Positions 43,985-56,366 of a stretch of 64,000 nucleotides of DNA are shown piece by piece (positions within the stretch are counted from its first letter, which is position 1; each line of letters begins with the position of its first letter). The stretch is taken from the NCBI RefSeq assembly GCF_900091495.1, contig NZ_LT607413.1, positions 620,001 to 684,000 on the forward strand. The letters are read 5' to 3'. The notes under the pieces are model-generated. The model was not told where the DNA came from. It saw only the letters and a program-made list of their open reading frames with translations, and did not search any database. This DNA is from Micromonospora echinospora (GTDB taxonomy: Bacteria; Actinomycetota; Actinomycetes; Mycobacteriales; Micromonosporaceae). A program made the translations under genes and the position numbers.

Positions 43985-44389
43985 GTGAGTTTCGATCTGA
44001 GCGTGTGGGCCCTACCGGAAGGGGCCTCCCCCGCGGACGTGCGGGCGGCCGTGCAACGGTGCCGACAGGGACAGCACGTCGACAGCTATCCCGACCCCCG
44101 GGTGGTCGCCTTCTACCGGGCGATCACCGCCAGCTACCCGGACCGTCCCGGGCCGGGATCGCCGTGGGAGGTGACGCCGTTGCACGCCGCCGCTGACCAC
44201 GTGGCGATGAGCCTCTATCCGACCTGTGAGGACCAGGTGCTCCTGGACATCGAGCGGCTCGCCGCCGAGAACGGCCTGATGCTCTTCGACCCCCAGGACG
44301 GTTCCGTCTACCCGCCACCGACGGCTGCCCCCGCCCCCGCCCACCACGCGACCTTTCCCGTCCCCCACTCCACCGCCCACGCCCGCTAG
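43985..44389 (+). CDS. conserved protein of unknown function
   Basis: A 134-residue soluble protein starting MSFDLSVWALPEG, an opening shared by a widespread group of small actinobacterial proteins. Conserved features are FYRAITASYPD, DHVAMSLYPTCED and LMLFDPQDGSVYPPP. The last 25 residues are a Pro/Ala/His tail. The function is unknown; some relatives occur near toxin loci as possible immunity proteins, but nothing here supports that. The start is a GTG, and the mRNA may be leaderless. Confidence 0.75.
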   Translation: MSFDLSVWALPEGASPADVRAAVQRCRQGQHVDSYPDPRVVAFYRAITASYPDRPGPGSPWEVTPLHAAADHVAMSLYPTCEDQVLLDIERLAAENGLMLFDPQDGSVYPPPTAAPAPAHHATFPVPHSTAHAR

Positions 44390-44503
44390 GACCGGTCAGC
44401 GGCGACGGTCCCCTCGTCCGGCGGACCGCCTCGAACCCGGGGCCAGCGTGCCGGCGACGGCCGGACGACGAGCACCGGACGACGAACGCGAGCCCGACAG
44501 CGA

Positions 44504-44537
44504 GCAGGGGCCCGGCCACCACTGGCCGGGCCCCTGC
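44504..44537. terminator. bidirectional terminator beside serA
   Basis: A perfect 15-bp stem (44504-44518 with 44523-44537) with a four-base loop, 22 bases after the serA stop and also behind the convergent gene. Confidence 0.8.
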
Positions 44538-44558
44538 GTCGTGTGCGGGGACGGGGAT

Positions 44559-46154
44559 CTACTCGTCGCGCAGGTCGGCGGCGGAGGCGGCGGTCGCGCC
44601 GATCGACTCGGCGGCCGAGGTGAGCAGGTCCGCGCCGAGCGCCTGGTCGACGGTGAGCGTCATCAGCGTCTCGCCACCGGCCTCGCGACGGGCCACCTGC
44701 ATGGCCGCGATGTTGATGCCGGCCTCGCCGAGCAGCGTGCCGACGGTGCCGACCACGCCGGGACGGTCGACGTAGCGGAGGAAGAGCAGGATGCCCTCCG
44801 CCCCGATCTCCACGTCGAAGCCGTCGACCTCGGTCAGCTTCAGGACCTCCCGGCCGGGAGCGCCGACGACGGTGCCCGAGACGCTGACCGTCCGGCCGTC
44901 GGGCAGCGCGCCCCGGACGGAGACCAGGCTCGGCTGGTCCGGCTCGGGCTGGCTGGTCAGCGTCACCTCGACGCCGCGCTCGGCGGCGAGGTGCGGGGCG
45001 TTGACGTAGGTGACCTGCTCCTCGACGACCGAGCTGAACAGCCCCTTGGTCGCGGCGAGCTTGAGCACCGAGACGTCGTGGTTGGCGATCTCGCCGCGCA
45101 CCTCGACGGTGACGCTGGCGGCCACCCCGCCGGCCACGGCGGTGAAGGCCCGACCGAGCTTCTCGGCGAGCGGCAGCAGCGGCCGGACGTCCTCGGCGAC
45201 CACGCCGCCGGCCTGGACGTTCACCGCGTCCGGCACGAACTCGCCCTGGAGGGCGAGCTTGACGCTCTTCGCCACGGCGAGACCGGCCTTGTCCTGTGCC
45301 TCGTGGGTGGAGGCGCCCAGGTGCGGGGTGGCCACCACGTTGTCGAAGGCGAACAGCGGCGAAGAGGTGCAGGGCTCCTTGGCGTACACGTCGACACCGG
45401 CGCCGGCGACCCGGCCCTCGGCGATGGCGTCGGCGAGCGCCTGCTCGTCGACCAGGCCGCCCCGGGCGGCGTTGACGATCCGCACGCCCGGCTTGACGAT
45501 CGCCAGTTCCTTCTCGCCGATCAGGCCGACCGTCTCCGGGGTCTTCGGCAGGTGGATCGAGATGAAGTCGCTCTCCCGGAGCAGCTCCTCCAGCCCGACC
45601 AGACGGACCCCGAGCTGGGCCGCGCGGGCCGGCTGGATGTAGGGGTCGTACGCGATCAGCCGGGTGCCGAAGGCGGCGATCCGCTGGGCGAAGAGCACGC
45701 CGATCCGGCCGAGGCCGACCACGCCGACGGTCTTGCCCTGGATCTCGACGCCGGTGTACTTCGACCGCTTCCACTCCCCCGCCTTGAGCGCCGCGCTGGC
45801 GCTGGCGGTGTTCCGCGCCACGGCGAGGAGCAGGGCCACGGCCTGCTCGGCGGCGGAGACGATGTTCGAGGTGGGCGCGTTGACCACCATCACGCCCCGG
45901 GCGGTGGCGGCGGGCACCTCGACGTTGTCCAGACCGACGCCCGCGCGGGCGACCACCTTGAGGCGGGGCGCGGCGGCGACGGCCTCCGCGTCGATCTGGG
46001 TGGCACTGCGCACGATCACCGCGTCGGCCTCGGCGAGGGCGGAGAGCAGCGCCGGACGGTCGGTGCCGTCGACGTGGCGTACGTCGAAGTCGTGGGCGAG
46101 CACCTCGATGGCGGCGGGAGCGAGTTCTTCGGCGATCAGTACGACAGGATTCAT
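44559..46154 (-). CDS. serA: D-3-phosphoglycerate dehydrogenase
   Basis: SerA oxidises 3-phosphoglycerate with NAD to start serine synthesis. The 531-residue protein has the NAD-binding GVVGLGRIGVLFAQR near residue 150, the catalytic NAARGGLVDE and the PHLGAST His. After that come an ASB-type intervening domain (about 320-450) and a C-terminal ACT domain (450-531, RYVDRPGVVGTVGTLLGEAGINIA). This is the long type I form seen in mycobacteria, inhibited by serine through ACT/ASB. A CGAGGA stands before the ATG. Two similar direct repeats lie about 90-120 bases upstream. Confidence 0.96.
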   Translation of the reverse strand: MNPVVLIAEELAPAAIEVLAHDFDVRHVDGTDRPALLSALAEADAVIVRSATQIDAEAVAAAPRLKVVARAGVGLDNVEVPAATARGVMVVNAPTSNIVSAAEQAVALLLAVARNTASASAALKAGEWKRSKYTGVEIQGKTVGVVGLGRIGVLFAQRIAAFGTRLIAYDPYIQPARAAQLGVRLVGLEELLRESDFISIHLPKTPETVGLIGEKELAIVKPGVRIVNAARGGLVDEQALADAIAEGRVAGAGVDVYAKEPCTSSPLFAFDNVVATPHLGASTHEAQDKAGLAVAKSVKLALQGEFVPDAVNVQAGGVVAEDVRPLLPLAEKLGRAFTAVAGGVAASVTVEVRGEIANHDVSVLKLAATKGLFSSVVEEQVTYVNAPHLAAERGVEVTLTSQPEPDQPSLVSVRGALPDGRTVSVSGTVVGAPGREVLKLTEVDGFDVEIGAEGILLFLRYVDRPGVVGTVGTLLGEAGINIAAMQVARREAGGETLMTLTVDQALGADLLTSAAESIGATAASAADLRDE

Positions 46155-46241
46155 CGGTCCTCGTAGATATCGTCAGAGCGGGTCGGCGGCGTCGACTCCG
46201 ACGCCACGCTGCGCCCTGTGCTTGACCGGGCCATGGGCCGT

Positions 46242-46295
46242 GCGGGTGCCCGGAAGCACCTACCGCGGTGGCGCGCGGGTGCCGGGAACACCTAC
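46242..46295. repeat. two direct repeats upstream of serA
   Basis: About 22 bases each, 33 bases start to start, about 90 to 120 bases before the serA ATG. The second can also fold with its flank (CGCGGGT ... ACCCGCG). Such spacing, about three helical turns, is compatible with a repressor acting on serA. Confidence 0.45.
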
Positions 46296-46422
46296 CCGCG
46301 ATGGTAGGCCGCTGCCCACCACCGCTGTCCCAAGGACCGGGGTGAGGGCCCTCACACACCATCCGGACACCGGACCGGGCTCGATCCATCCTCCAGATCC
46401 GGCCCGACCCCGGAAACGCGCA

Positions 46423-46467
46423 GGTGGCGTACCCCGACGCCACAGAAGGGCATCGGGGTACGCCACC
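46423..46467 (-). terminator. ilvC terminator
   Basis: A perfect 15-bp stem (46423-46437 with 46453-46467) about 160 bases after the ilvC stop on the ilvC strand, ending the ilvBNC transcript. Confidence 0.65.
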
Positions 46468-46625
46468 GCACGGAACGACACCGCCAGCGAACGGAACGGG
46501 CCGTCGACGGGGCTGGCCGGCGTGCCGGAACACGACCGCGGGCCGCGGCCGTTCGCCGTGATCAGTCTCTCCCGGTGATCAGCCTCTCCCGGTCACGGGC
46601 GATCCGGCACCGGTCGTCAGGATGG

Positions 46626-48279
<1,654 letters not shown>

Positions 48280-48361
48280 GCCACGGCCTCGCTTCGTTCG
48301 GTCGCGCCGACGCGCGACAGGGGACTACGCCTGCTGGTTCGTTCGCTCCGTCCGCCCATGG

Positions 48362-50218
48362 TCAGACGTCGTCCTCGTCGAAGACCGGGCGGACGCCGCG
48401 GGCGAACATGATCTCGTCGTTGCTGGTGCCGGCGGCGACCATCGGCCAGACCATCGCGTCCTTGCCGACCACGAAGTCGATCACCACCGGCGCGTCGTCG
48501 ATCGCCATCGCGGCCTCGATGGTCTTGTCCACGTCGGCGGCGTTCTCGCAGCGCAGCCCGACGCAGCCGAGCGCCTCGGCCAGCTTGACGAAGTCCGGGA
48601 TGCGGTGCTTGTGGGTGCCCAGCTCGGTGTTGGAGTACCGCTCCCCGTAGAAGAGGGTCTGCCACTGCCGGACCATGCCCAGGTTGCCGTTGTTGATGAT
48701 GGCGATCTTGACCGGGATGCCCTCCAGGGCACAGGTGGCCAGTTCCTGGTTGGTCATCTGGAAGCAGCCGTCGCCGTCCACCGCCCAGACCACCGTGTCC
48801 GGCTGGCCGACCTTCGCGCCCATCGCGGCCGGGACGGCGTAGCCCATCGTGCCGGCGCCGCCGGAGTTCAGCCAGGTGTACGGCTTCTCGTACGAGATGA
48901 ACTGCGCCGCCCACATCTGGTGCTGCCCGACCCCGGCCACGTAGATCGCGTCCGGGCCGACGATCTCACCGAGCCGTTTGATCACGTACTGCGGGGCGAG
49001 GGTGCCGTCGGCGGGCTCGTCGTAGCCGAGCGGGTAACGCCCACGCAGCTCGTCGAGCTGCGCCCACCAGTCGGTCAGCTCGGCCGTCCGGCCGGCGGCG
49101 TGCTCGACGGTGACCGCGCCGATCAGCTCGTCGATCACGTGCCGGGCGTCACCGACGATCGGCACGTCCGCCGCCCGGTTCTTGCCGATCTCGGCCGGGT
49201 CGATGTCGGCGTGCACCACGGCCGCGCCGGGGGCGAAGGAGTCCAGCTGGCCGGTCACCCGGTCGTCGAAGCGCGCCCCCAGCGCCACGATCAGGTCCGA
49301 CTTCTGCAACGCGTACACCGCGGCGACCGTGCCGTGCATGCCGGGCATGCCCAGGTGCTGCTGGTGCGAGTCGGGGAACGCCCCGCGCGCCATCAGCGTG
49401 GTGACCACCGGGATGCCGGTCAGCTCGGCGAGCCGGCGCAGCCCCTCGGTGGCCCCGGCCTTGAGCACGCCGCCGCCGACGTAGAGCACCGGCCGGCGGG
49501 CGCCGGTCATCAGCCGGGCCGCCTCCCGGATCTGCTTGCCGTGCGGGTGCAGGGTCGGCCGGTAGCCGGGCAGGTCGAGGGTGGGCGGCCAGGTGAAGGT
49601 GGTCTGCGCCTGGAGGACGTCCTTGGGAATGTCGACCAGCACCGGCCCGGGACGCCCGGTGGAGGCCAGGTGGAACGCCTCGGCCAGCACCCGCGGGATC
49701 TCCTCGGGCGTCTGCACCAGGAAGTTGTGCTTGGTGATCGGCAGCGTGATGCCCTGGATGTCCGCCTCCTGGAAGGCGTCCGTGCCGATCGCCGGGCGCG
49801 CCACCTGACCGGTGATCGCCACCATCGGCACCGAGTCCATGTACGCGTCGGCGATCGGGGTGACCAGGTTCGTCGCGCCCGGGCCGGAGGTGGCCATGCA
49901 GACCCCGACCCGGCCGGTGGCCTGCGCGTACCCGGTCGCGGCGTGTCCCGCGCCCTGCTCGTGCCGGACCAGGATGTGCCGGACCCGGGAGTCGTAGAGC
50001 GGGTCGTACGCCGGCAGGATCGCGCCCCCGGGGATGCCGAAGACCACGTCGACGCCGAGCGCCTCGAGCGAGCGCACCAGCGAACCGGCGCCGGAGACCT
50101 GGAGCGGGGTGGCCGGGGCGGGTACCGCCGGGACGGCGGCACGGTCGGCGGCGGGCTCGGCGGTCGTCCGGGCTCGCCGGGTGGAGTGGGCGAGGGTCTC
50201 TGGCGTGGGTCTCGTCAT
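48362..50218 (-). CDS. ilvB: acetolactate synthase large (catalytic) subunit
   Basis: The 618-residue ThDP enzyme joins pyruvate with pyruvate or 2-ketobutyrate. The catalytic glutamate is in [16 protein letters not shown], and [16 protein letters not shown] ... [12 protein letters not shown] is the ThDP/Mg motif. [20 protein letters not shown] and [10 protein letters not shown] are also typical. The first 45 residues are a disordered Ala/Pro-rich extension before [14 protein letters not shown] 50218 is used. A leader peptide, hairpin and terminator lie between 50304 and 50417, so attenuation is expected, as known for ilvBNC in Corynebacterium glutamicum. Confidence 0.97.
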   Translation of the reverse strand: MTRPTPETLAHSTRRARTTAEPAADRAAVPAVPAPATPLQVSGAGSLVRSLEALGVDVVFGIPGGAILPAYDPLYDSRVRHILVRHEQGAGHAATGYAQATGRVGVCMATSGPGATNLVTPIADAYMDSVPMVAITGQVARPAIGTDAFQEADIQGITLPITKHNFLVQTPEEIPRVLAEAFHLASTGRPGPVLVDIPKDVLQAQTTFTWPPTLDLPGYRPTLHPHGKQIREAARLMTGARRPVLYVGGGVLKAGATEGLRRLAELTGIPVVTTLMARGAFPDSHQQHLGMPGMHGTVAAVYALQKSDLIVALGARFDDRVTGQLDSFAPGAAVVHADIDPAEIGKNRAADVPIVGDARHVIDELIGAVTVEHAAGRTAELTDWWAQLDELRGRYPLGYDEPADGTLAPQYVIKRLGEIVGPDAIYVAGVGQHQMWAAQFISYEKPYTWLNSGGAGTMGYAVPAAMGAKVGQPDTVVWAVDGDGCFQMTNQELATCALEGIPVKIAIINNGNLGMVRQWQTLFYGERYSNTELGTHKHRIPDFVKLAEALGCVGLRCENAADVDKTIEAAMAIDDAPVVIDFVVGKDAMVWPMVAAGTSNDEIMFARGVRPVFDEDDV

Positions 50219-50303
50219 GACGGTTCTGGCCTTCGGCTCGGGTGAGTGGCTCGTCAAGCAGTGCAACGCGGGCGGGGCCCGCCCCGATGGGTCCAACGGC
50301 AAT

Positions 50304-50334
50304 AAAAACGGCCCTCGTGCAGACGCACGGGGCC
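50304..50334 (-). terminator. attenuator terminator before ilvB
   Basis: On the minus strand a stem (50334-50325 with 50320-50310, one bulged base, four-base loop) is followed by GTTTTTATT. The U-run makes it a textbook intrinsic terminator, about 86 bases before the ilvB start. Confidence 0.8.
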
Positions 50335-50364
50335 AGCGCACTCTCACGAGGAGGAGAGTGCGCT
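50335..50364 (-). promoter_or_regulatory. pause hairpin of the ilvB attenuator
   Basis: Perfect 11-bp stem (50335-50345 with 50354-50364), eight-base loop, overlapping the stop codon of the leader peptide and touching the terminator. Confidence 0.65.
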
Positions 50365-50417
50365 CAGGTAAGTACTCGCGGGAAGCGGAACGACGACATG
50401 GGGACAGCCTGACGCAT
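50364..50417 (-). CDS. ilvB leader peptide [17 protein letters not shown]
   Basis: A 17-codon frame ends in Val-Leu-Thr-stop right at the pause hairpin. Codons GTA and CTT, both rare in this genome, are used for Val and Leu, so the ribosome should be sensitive to their charging. An internal ATG at 50399 gives the shorter version [11 protein letters not shown]. No strong ribosome binding site is visible. It is placed as expected for an attenuator, but the branched-chain codon content is modest. Confidence 0.5.
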   Translation of the reverse strand: MRQAVPMSSFRFPRVLT

Positions 50418-50451
50418 CTCAAGCGATGAGTCAACTGATCCCACATGTTGG

Positions 50452-52926
50452 TCAACGACGTGCCGCACCACCGTGCACGTCCCGTCCGGCACCGGGCCTG
50501 ACCTGCGTCGATACCGCGTCCTCGACGACCAGGTCGGACCCGTCCTCCCGCTCGCCCCGCACCGACTCCGGGGCGGGGCGCAGCGCAGGCACCGAGGGCG
50601 GGGCGGGCGGCCCGCCCTCCGCCGGGTCGCCGTCGGCGACCAGGGCCGGTCGCGGGCCCACCGAGGTCGCGGCGTCGAGCATCGCCTCCAGGTGTTCCGC
50701 CGGTACGCCCCAGCCGAAGAGCGCCCCCTGCCCGAACCGGCAGCCGGCGGCGACCACCGCGGCCAGCTCGGTCGGCGAGGTGACCCCCTCGGCGATCACC
50801 TCCAACCCGAGCTGGTGGCCCAGCCGCATCACGATGTCGACCATCGGGGCGAACGGCGGCCCGTCCCGGTCCACCGGACGGACGGGCTCGTGCTCGGCGA
50901 CCAGACTGTGGTCGATCTTGAGGATGTCGATCGGCAGCCGGCGGAGCTGCCCCAGGGAGGAGTACCCGGCCCCGAAGTCGTCCAGGGCGATCCGCACCCC
51001 GGTGCGGCGCAGCGCGGTCAACCGCCGGATCAGCTCGTCGACGTCGGTCGCCACGGTGTGCTCGGTCACCTCCAGCACCAGCCGCTGCGGCGGCACCCGG
51101 TGCGCCCGCAGCGCCTCGGCGACCTGGCCGACGTACTCCTCGGCGTGCAGTTCCCGGGGCGAGACGTTCACCGACACCCAGACGTCGTGGCCGTCGGCCA
51201 GCCAGCGGGAGAGCTGGAGGCAGGCCTGGTCGAGCACCCACGCGCCGAGCGCGGCGATCATGCCGCACTCCTCGGCGAGCGGGATGAACTCGTCCGGCCG
51301 GACGTTGCCCAGCTCCGGGTGACGCCAGCGCAGGAGCGCCTCCGCCCCGACCGGACGCACCGACGGCAGGGAGGCCACCGGCTGGAACACCAGCCGTAGC
51401 TCGCCGCGCCCGATCGCCCCGCGCAGTTCGTGCTCCACGGTCGTCCGGCGGCGCAGCATCCGTTCGTAGGCGGCGTCGTACCGTTCGACCCGGTTCTTGC
51501 CCTGCTGCTTGGCGTGGCGCAGGGCCAGGTCGGCGTGGCGCAGCAGCACCTCGACATCCGACTCGTCGACGCCCACCGGGCCGCTCCCGGCCGGTCGGAC
51601 CACCGGGTGGGACACGTCCGCGCCGTCGGGGTCGCCCTGTCCGGCGACCCCGACGCTCACCGAGAGGAAGACCGGTCCGTCCGGCTGCTGGTACGCCTCG
51701 CCGAGCGCGCGCAGCAACTCCTGGGCGAGCCGTTCGGCGTCCTCCGGACCACGGTGGGTCAACACCGCGAACTCGTCTCCGCCGAGGCGGGCAGGAAGGT
51801 CGTCGGGGCCCTGCCGGGCGCGCAGTCGCCGCCCCACCTCGGCGAGCACCGCATCGCCCACGTCGTGTCCCCGCATGTCGTTGACGTGCTTGAAGCCGTC
51901 CAGGTCGAGGCCGAGCAGCACCACCGGCTCACGGCCGGCGACGCCGGACGCCAGCGCCCGCAGCAGCCCCCGCCGGTTCGCCAGCCCGGTGAGCGGGTCG
52001 GTGTGGGCCAACTCACGGAAGTGCGCCTCCCGCTCGGCCAGCCGGGCAGCGTACCCGCGCATGTCGTGCAGGGTGAGGTACTGCCGGGTCACCAGCGCGA
52101 ACCCCTCGATGCTGCCGGCGGTGATGGCGAAGGCGTCGAAGCGGCCGTCCTGGAGGAGGTGGTACGCCGCCGAGGCGGCCATGGCGACCATCGGGATGAA
52201 GGCGTACTCGCTGTCCCGGCGGATCAGGTCGGCGTCGACCTGGCCGGGCGGCTTGGTGGTGTGCACGGCGAGCCCGGCGGAGAGCAGCCCGACGGCGAGG
52301 ACCGCCCCGCCGGCGGAGGTCAGCCACGCAAGACCCTCGAAGAGTCCGGCCGCCACCCCCAGCCCCCCGCAGACCATGTTGGTGACGCCGCAGCAGAGCC
52401 CGGCGAGTCGGGTGCGGGGGCGGGGGGCCCGGGCGGCGACGACCGCGTTCAGCCCGGCGGCGAGGGCCGCGCTGACCGTGACGAGCAGGAGCGGCGGACA
52501 GGACAGGTGGGAGGTCTCACCGAGCAGCCGGGTGGGCTCGGAGAACAGCACCCAGCCGACGAACCAGAGCGCCGCCGCGACGCTCACCCCGTCGAGCAGC
52601 AACCGGACCGCGCCGGACGGCGACCCGACGACCCCGGGCATCCGGAGCAGCCCGGCGCACCCGAGGAAGCCGCTGACCGCGATGCCGATCGCCACCGCGG
52701 TGGCCCACCGTGTTCGCTCTCCCTGGTCGTGTCCGGCGACGGCGACGGCGGCCAGCCCGGTGGCCAGACTGAGTGTCGCGACCGCAGCGCCGGCGGCCAG
52801 CAGCAGGTGCGCCGGACGGTATCCGCCGCTCCGGTGCCGGACCGAGGCGACCAGGAGACCGGTGGCCACCGTCGCCCCGAGCCCGCTCAGTACCGCCACT
52901 ACGATCATGACCGGGGAGAACTGCAC
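50452..52926 (-). CDS. membrane GGDEF-EAL protein (diguanylate cyclase/phosphodiesterase)
   Basis: The 824-residue protein has about seven or eight N-terminal membrane helices (1-230) and a short helical linker. A GGDEF domain (about 320-490) has an intact LGGDEFAVL, and an EAL domain (about 515-760) has intact [10 protein letters not shown], the [10 protein letters not shown] loop and EVIAEGV. Both active sites look complete, so it could make or destroy cyclic-di-GMP. The GTG at 52926 is chosen as the first start after the last upstream stop region; ATG 52908 is possible. The C-terminal 65 residues are disordered. It ends about 35 bases before the ilvB leader peptide. Confidence 0.88.
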   Translation of the reverse strand: MQFSPVMIVVAVLSGLGATVATGLLVASVRHRSGGYRPAHLLLAAGAAVATLSLATGLAAVAVAGHDQGERTRWATAVAIGIAVSGFLGCAGLLRMPGVVGSPSGAVRLLLDGVSVAAALWFVGWVLFSEPTRLLGETSHLSCPPLLLVTVSAALAAGLNAVVAARAPRPRTRLAGLCCGVTNMVCGGLGVAAGLFEGLAWLTSAGGAVLAVGLLSAGLAVHTTKPPGQVDADLIRRDSEYAFIPMVAMAASAAYHLLQDGRFDAFAITAGSIEGFALVTRQYLTLHDMRGYAARLAEREAHFRELAHTDPLTGLANRRGLLRALASGVAGREPVVLLGLDLDGFKHVNDMRGHDVGDAVLAEVGRRLRARQGPDDLPARLGGDEFAVLTHRGPEDAERLAQELLRALGEAYQQPDGPVFLSVSVGVAGQGDPDGADVSHPVVRPAGSGPVGVDESDVEVLLRHADLALRHAKQQGKNRVERYDAAYERMLRRRTTVEHELRGAIGRGELRLVFQPVASLPSVRPVGAEALLRWRHPELGNVRPDEFIPLAEECGMIAALGAWVLDQACLQLSRWLADGHDVWVSVNVSPRELHAEEYVGQVAEALRAHRVPPQRLVLEVTEHTVATDVDELIRRLTALRRTGVRIALDDFGAGYSSLGQLRRLPIDILKIDHSLVAEHEPVRPVDRDGPPFAPMVDIVMRLGHQLGLEVIAEGVTSPTELAAVVAAGCRFGQGALFGWGVPAEHLEAMLDAATSVGPRPALVADGDPAEGGPPAPPSVPALRPAPESVRGEREDGSDLVVEDAVSTQVRPGAGRDVHGGAARR

Positions 52927-53037
52927 AGCGTCAACTCTGCCGGACGGCGCACGGTCACGGGGGGCCGGGTGTGCATCTGTTGGGACACGGCGTGATCGCC
53001 GTCGGTCCACCCGCCCGGCGGTGCAACACTTGACCCC

Positions 53038-54885
53038 ATGCCTGAGCTGCGGTCGAAGACCTCCACGCACGGTCGGACGATGGCCGGCGCCCGGGCCCTG
53101 TGGCGGGCCACCGGGATGACCGACGACGACTTCGGCAAGCCGATCGTCGCCATCGCCAACAGTTTCACCCAGTTCGTACCCGGTCACGTACACCTCAAGG
53201 ACCTCGGCGGCCTGGTCGCCGACGCGGTGGCCGAAGCCGGCGGGGTGGGTCGGGAGTTCAACACCATCGCCGTGGACGACGGCATCGCCATGGGGCACGG
53301 CGGGATGCTCTACTCGCTGCCCAGCCGCGAGCTGATCGCCGACGCGGTCGAGTACATGGTCAACGCGCACTGCGCGGACGCCCTGGTCTGCATCTCCAAC
53401 TGCGACAAGATCACCCCGGGCATGCTGCTGGCCGCCCTGCGGCTGAACATCCCGACCGTCTTCGTCTCCGGCGGCCCGATGGAGGCCGGCAAGACGGTGG
53501 CGATCGAGGGGATCGTCCACTCCAAGATCGACCTGATCGACGCGATGATCGCGTCGTCCAACGAGGCGGTCACCGACGACCAGCTCGGTGCCATCGAGCG
53601 CTCCGCCTGCCCGACCTGCGGCTCCTGCTCCGGCATGTTCACCGCCAACTCGATGAACTGCCTCACCGAGGCGATCGGGCTGGCCCTGCCGGGCAACGGG
53701 TCGACCCTCGCGACCCACGCCGCGCGCCGGTCGCTCTTCGTCGAGGCCGGCCGCACCGTCGTCGAGATCGCCAAGCGCTGGTACGACCGCGACGACGCCT
53801 CGGTGCTGCCCCGGTCGATCGCGAACCGGTCCGCCTTCGAGAACGCCGTCGCGCTGGACGTGGCGATGGGTGGCTCGACCAACACGATCCTGCACCTGCT
53901 CGCCGCCGCCCGCGAGGCGGAACTGGACTTCGACGTCGCCGACATCGACGCGATCTCCCGGCGGGTGCCCTGCCTGGCCAAGGTCGCCCCGAACTCGCCG
54001 CAGTACCACATGGAGGACGTGCACCGGGCCGGCGGCATCCCGGCCATCCTCGGCGAGCTGGACCGGGCCGGGCTGCTGCACCGGGACGTGTCGTCGGTCC
54101 ACTCGCCCTCGCTGGCCGAATGGCTCGCCGCCTGGGACGTCCGGGGCGGGTCGGCGACGCCGGAGGCGGTCGAGCTGTTCCACGCCGCCCCCGGCGGGGT
54201 GCGCACCACCGAGCCGTTCTCCACCACCAACCGCTGGTCCACCCTGGACACCGACGCGGCCGGTGGGTGCATCCGGGACCGCGAGCACGCCTACTCGGCC
54301 GACGGCGGGTTGGCCATCCTGCACGGCAACCTCGCCCCGGAAGGCTGCGTGGTGAAGACCGCCGGGGTGCCCGAGGAGTGCCTGACCTTCCGGGGCCCGG
54401 CGAAGGTCTACGAGTCCCAGGACGACGCGGTGACGGCGATCCTCGCCAAGGAGATCGTCGCCGGGGACGTGGTGGTGATCCGCTACGAGGGCCCGAAGGG
54501 CGGGCCGGGCATGCAGGAGATGCTCTACCCCACCTCGTTCCTCAAGGGGCGTGGCCTCGGGCGGTCCTGCGCGCTGCTCACCGACGGCCGGTTCTCCGGC
54601 GGCACCTCCGGCCTGTCGATCGGGCACGCCTCCCCCGAGGCCGCCTCCGGCGGGCTGATCGCCCTGGTGGAGCCGGGCGACGAGATCGTCATCGACATCC
54701 CGAACCGGTCGATCGAGCTGAACGTGCCGGCCGACGTGCTGGAGGCCCGTCGGATCGCGCAGGAGAAGCGGGACCGGCCGTACACCCCGGTGGACCGGGA
54801 GCGGCCGGTCTCCGCCGCCCTGCGCGCGTACGCCTCGATGGCCACCTCCGCCAGCGACGGCGCCTACCGCCGCGTCCCGGACTGA
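53038..54885 (+). CDS. ilvD: dihydroxy-acid dehydratase
   Basis: IlvD dehydrates 2,3-dihydroxy-acids to the 2-keto acids of Val and Ile. The 615-residue protein has Fe-S cysteines in [14 protein letters not shown] and in [17 protein letters not shown], then [12 protein letters not shown] and [23 protein letters not shown] TDGRFSGGT. Three cluster cysteines are present. The ATG stands seven bases after AACACT, so the mRNA may be leaderless. Its 3' end overlaps the convergent ABA4-like gene by 22 bases. Confidence 0.97.
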   Translation: MPELRSKTSTHGRTMAGARALWRATGMTDDDFGKPIVAIANSFTQFVPGHVHLKDLGGLVADAVAEAGGVGREFNTIAVDDGIAMGHGGMLYSLPSRELIADAVEYMVNAHCADALVCISNCDKITPGMLLAALRLNIPTVFVSGGPMEAGKTVAIEGIVHSKIDLIDAMIASSNEAVTDDQLGAIERSACPTCGSCSGMFTANSMNCLTEAIGLALPGNGSTLATHAARRSLFVEAGRTVVEIAKRWYDRDDASVLPRSIANRSAFENAVALDVAMGGSTNTILHLLAAAREAELDFDVADIDAISRRVPCLAKVAPNSPQYHMEDVHRAGGIPAILGELDRAGLLHRDVSSVHSPSLAEWLAAWDVRGGSATPEAVELFHAAPGGVRTTEPFSTTNRWSTLDTDAAGGCIRDREHAYSADGGLAILHGNLAPEGCVVKTAGVPEECLTFRGPAKVYESQDDAVTAILAKEIVAGDVVVIRYEGPKGGPGMQEMLYPTSFLKGRGLGRSCALLTDGRFSGGTSGLSIGHASPEAASGGLIALVEPGDEIVIDIPNRSIELNVPADVLEARRIAQEKRDRPYTPVDRERPVSAALRAYASMATSASDGAYRRVPD

Positions 54886-55376
54886 CCGACGGCTCCGCCG
54901 GTCGGGAGCACCCCGACCGGCGGGGCCGGGTCGGACCCGGCCGACCTCGACTGCGACGACCTGCGCCCGGCCACCTCCCGCAATGCCAGATGGGCGAGGA
55001 GACCCACCGGGGAGAGCAGGATGGTCAGCGCCAGGATCGGCCCGGTCACCAGCGGATGCATCCCCCGCTCCCGCCCGTCCAGGTACATCCACCGGCCGAC
55101 GAAGAGGTCGAAGGCGATCACGTGCGCCCAGAGCGTCGCCGCGCCGGCCGGGGTGCCGAGGAACTCCGACAACCCGGTCAGCGAGGGTCGGCTCACCACC
55201 GGCCAGAGCCGGTCGAACTCCACGACCGCGAGAACCAGGTAGCCGACCAGCGGCGGCACCACGACCAGCGGCGAGCCGACGATCCGTCGGGTCCACGACC
55301 AGCCGGGCAGCAGGATCATCAGGGCCCAGAAGGGTACGACCAGCGGGAAGGTCAGGTCGAAGATCAGCCCGGTCAT
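54864..55376 (-). CDS. ABA4-like membrane protein
   Basis: A 170-residue protein with four membrane helices and the ABA4-like (DUF4281) motifs: [41 protein letters not shown] and a helical end. In plants ABA4 acts in neoxanthin formation; bacterial roles are unknown. The ATG overlaps the stop of the next gene upstream (ATGA), so both are coupled. The last 22 bases overlap the end of ilvD on the other strand. Confidence 0.88.
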   Translation of the reverse strand: MTGLIFDLTFPLVVPFWALMILLPGWSWTRRIVGSPLVVVPPLVGYLVLAVVEFDRLWPVVSRPSLTGLSEFLGTPAGAATLWAHVIAFDLFVGRWMYLDGRERGMHPLVTGPILALTILLSPVGLLAHLALREVAGRRSSQSRSAGSDPAPPVGVLPTGGAVGQSGTRR

Positions 55377-56347
55377 TGCGTACCGCCGACGAGAGCCGGC
55401 GTGGCGGCGGACACCGGCGTCCGCGCGGTGGCGAGCACGACGGCGGCTGATCCGACGGTCGCCACCAGCAGTACGCCGGCCGCGGCGAGGGTGGCCGCGT
55501 CCGGGGCGGTCAGCGGCTGCCCGCGCAGCGCCTGCCAGGTGACCAGGACGACCAGCCCGGCGTACCCGGCGGCGACGGTGCGGACCAGGCCCCGGCGGGT
55601 ACCGTCGTCGCGCAGCCGGGGCAGGCGACGGCCGAGCCGGAGCAGCGCCAGGCCGACCAGGGGCAGCACCTGGAGTCCGTGCATCCCGACGAAGTGCGGG
55701 ATACGCAGGTCACCACCGGTGGTGCTCCAGCCGAGCAGCGGCAGACCCGGCCCCCCGTCCGGGACGCCGACGCTGTGCGCGCCGACCACGGTCGCCACGC
55801 CCTCGCGCATGGTGGTGGCCTGCTCCGGGGTGGGACCGGTCATCAGGAAGCCGAGCGCCATCCCGGCCACCGCCAGGGCCAGCCCGAGGCGGACGGCCGA
55901 CGAGGTGGCCCGGTCGGCGATCCGCTCCCGGAGCAGGAGGACGGCGACCACGAGGTTGGCCGCCCACAACACCCCGATGCTGACTCCCATGACCGTCCAG
56001 AGGGCCGCGTCGAACGCGGTGAGCATGTTGTAGTGGCTCTGCCGGCCCCGGAGCACCTGCGCCACGATGATCACCATCTCGACGGCGGCGGTGACGGCGA
56101 CGACCGTGCCGGCGCGTCGTCCGGCGGTGTGGTGGCGGCGGAGCAGGGAGAGGAGCCAGGCCAGCGTCGGCGCGTACAGCAGGAAGCTGAGGGCGAACTT
56201 GAGCGGCTTGGCCCAGATCGGCGCGCCGACCAGGGTGCGGTCGTCCACGACCAGACCGACGGCGCAGACCACCGCCAGGGCGGCCATCGCGGCGGTAAGG
56301 GCCATCAACGGTCGGTGCAGCTGGTAGAGGGAGGCGGGGCGGGGCAT
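55373..56347 (-). CDS. multi-pass membrane protein of unknown function
   Basis: The 324-residue protein has about eight membrane helices and short loops, with a conserved-looking HFVGMHGLQVLPLVGLAL that includes two histidines at a helix start. Histidines in helices might bind heme or metal, an inference. ATG 56347 follows GGAGG. It is coupled to the ABA4-like gene and divergent from a TetR regulator, so the pair is probably a small regulated unit. Confidence 0.75.
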   Translation of the reverse strand: MPRPASLYQLHRPLMALTAAMAALAVVCAVGLVVDDRTLVGAPIWAKPLKFALSFLLYAPTLAWLLSLLRRHHTAGRRAGTVVAVTAAVEMVIIVAQVLRGRQSHYNMLTAFDAALWTVMGVSIGVLWAANLVVAVLLLRERIADRATSSAVRLGLALAVAGMALGFLMTGPTPEQATTMREGVATVVGAHSVGVPDGGPGLPLLGWSTTGGDLRIPHFVGMHGLQVLPLVGLALLRLGRRLPRLRDDGTRRGLVRTVAAGYAGLVVLVTWQALRGQPLTAPDAATLAAAGVLLVATVGSAAVVLATARTPVSAATPALVGGTQ

Positions 56348-56366
56348 GACGTCCTCCAGGAAGCTT

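Larger units (their letters stand above)
46155..46625. other. 471-base intergenic region between serA and ilvC
   Basis: It contains the serA leader, two imperfect direct repeats (46242-46264 and 46275-46295, pattern GCGGGTGCCxGGAA-CACCTACC) and the ilvC terminator hairpin (46423-46467). No small gene or riboswitch could be recognised. Confidence 0.6.

Noticed and set aside
52927..55296. Upstream extension of the GGDEF-EAL frame opposite ilvD
   Set aside because: The extension is antisense to ilvD and has low-complexity composition; the membrane domain starts at about 52908-52926.
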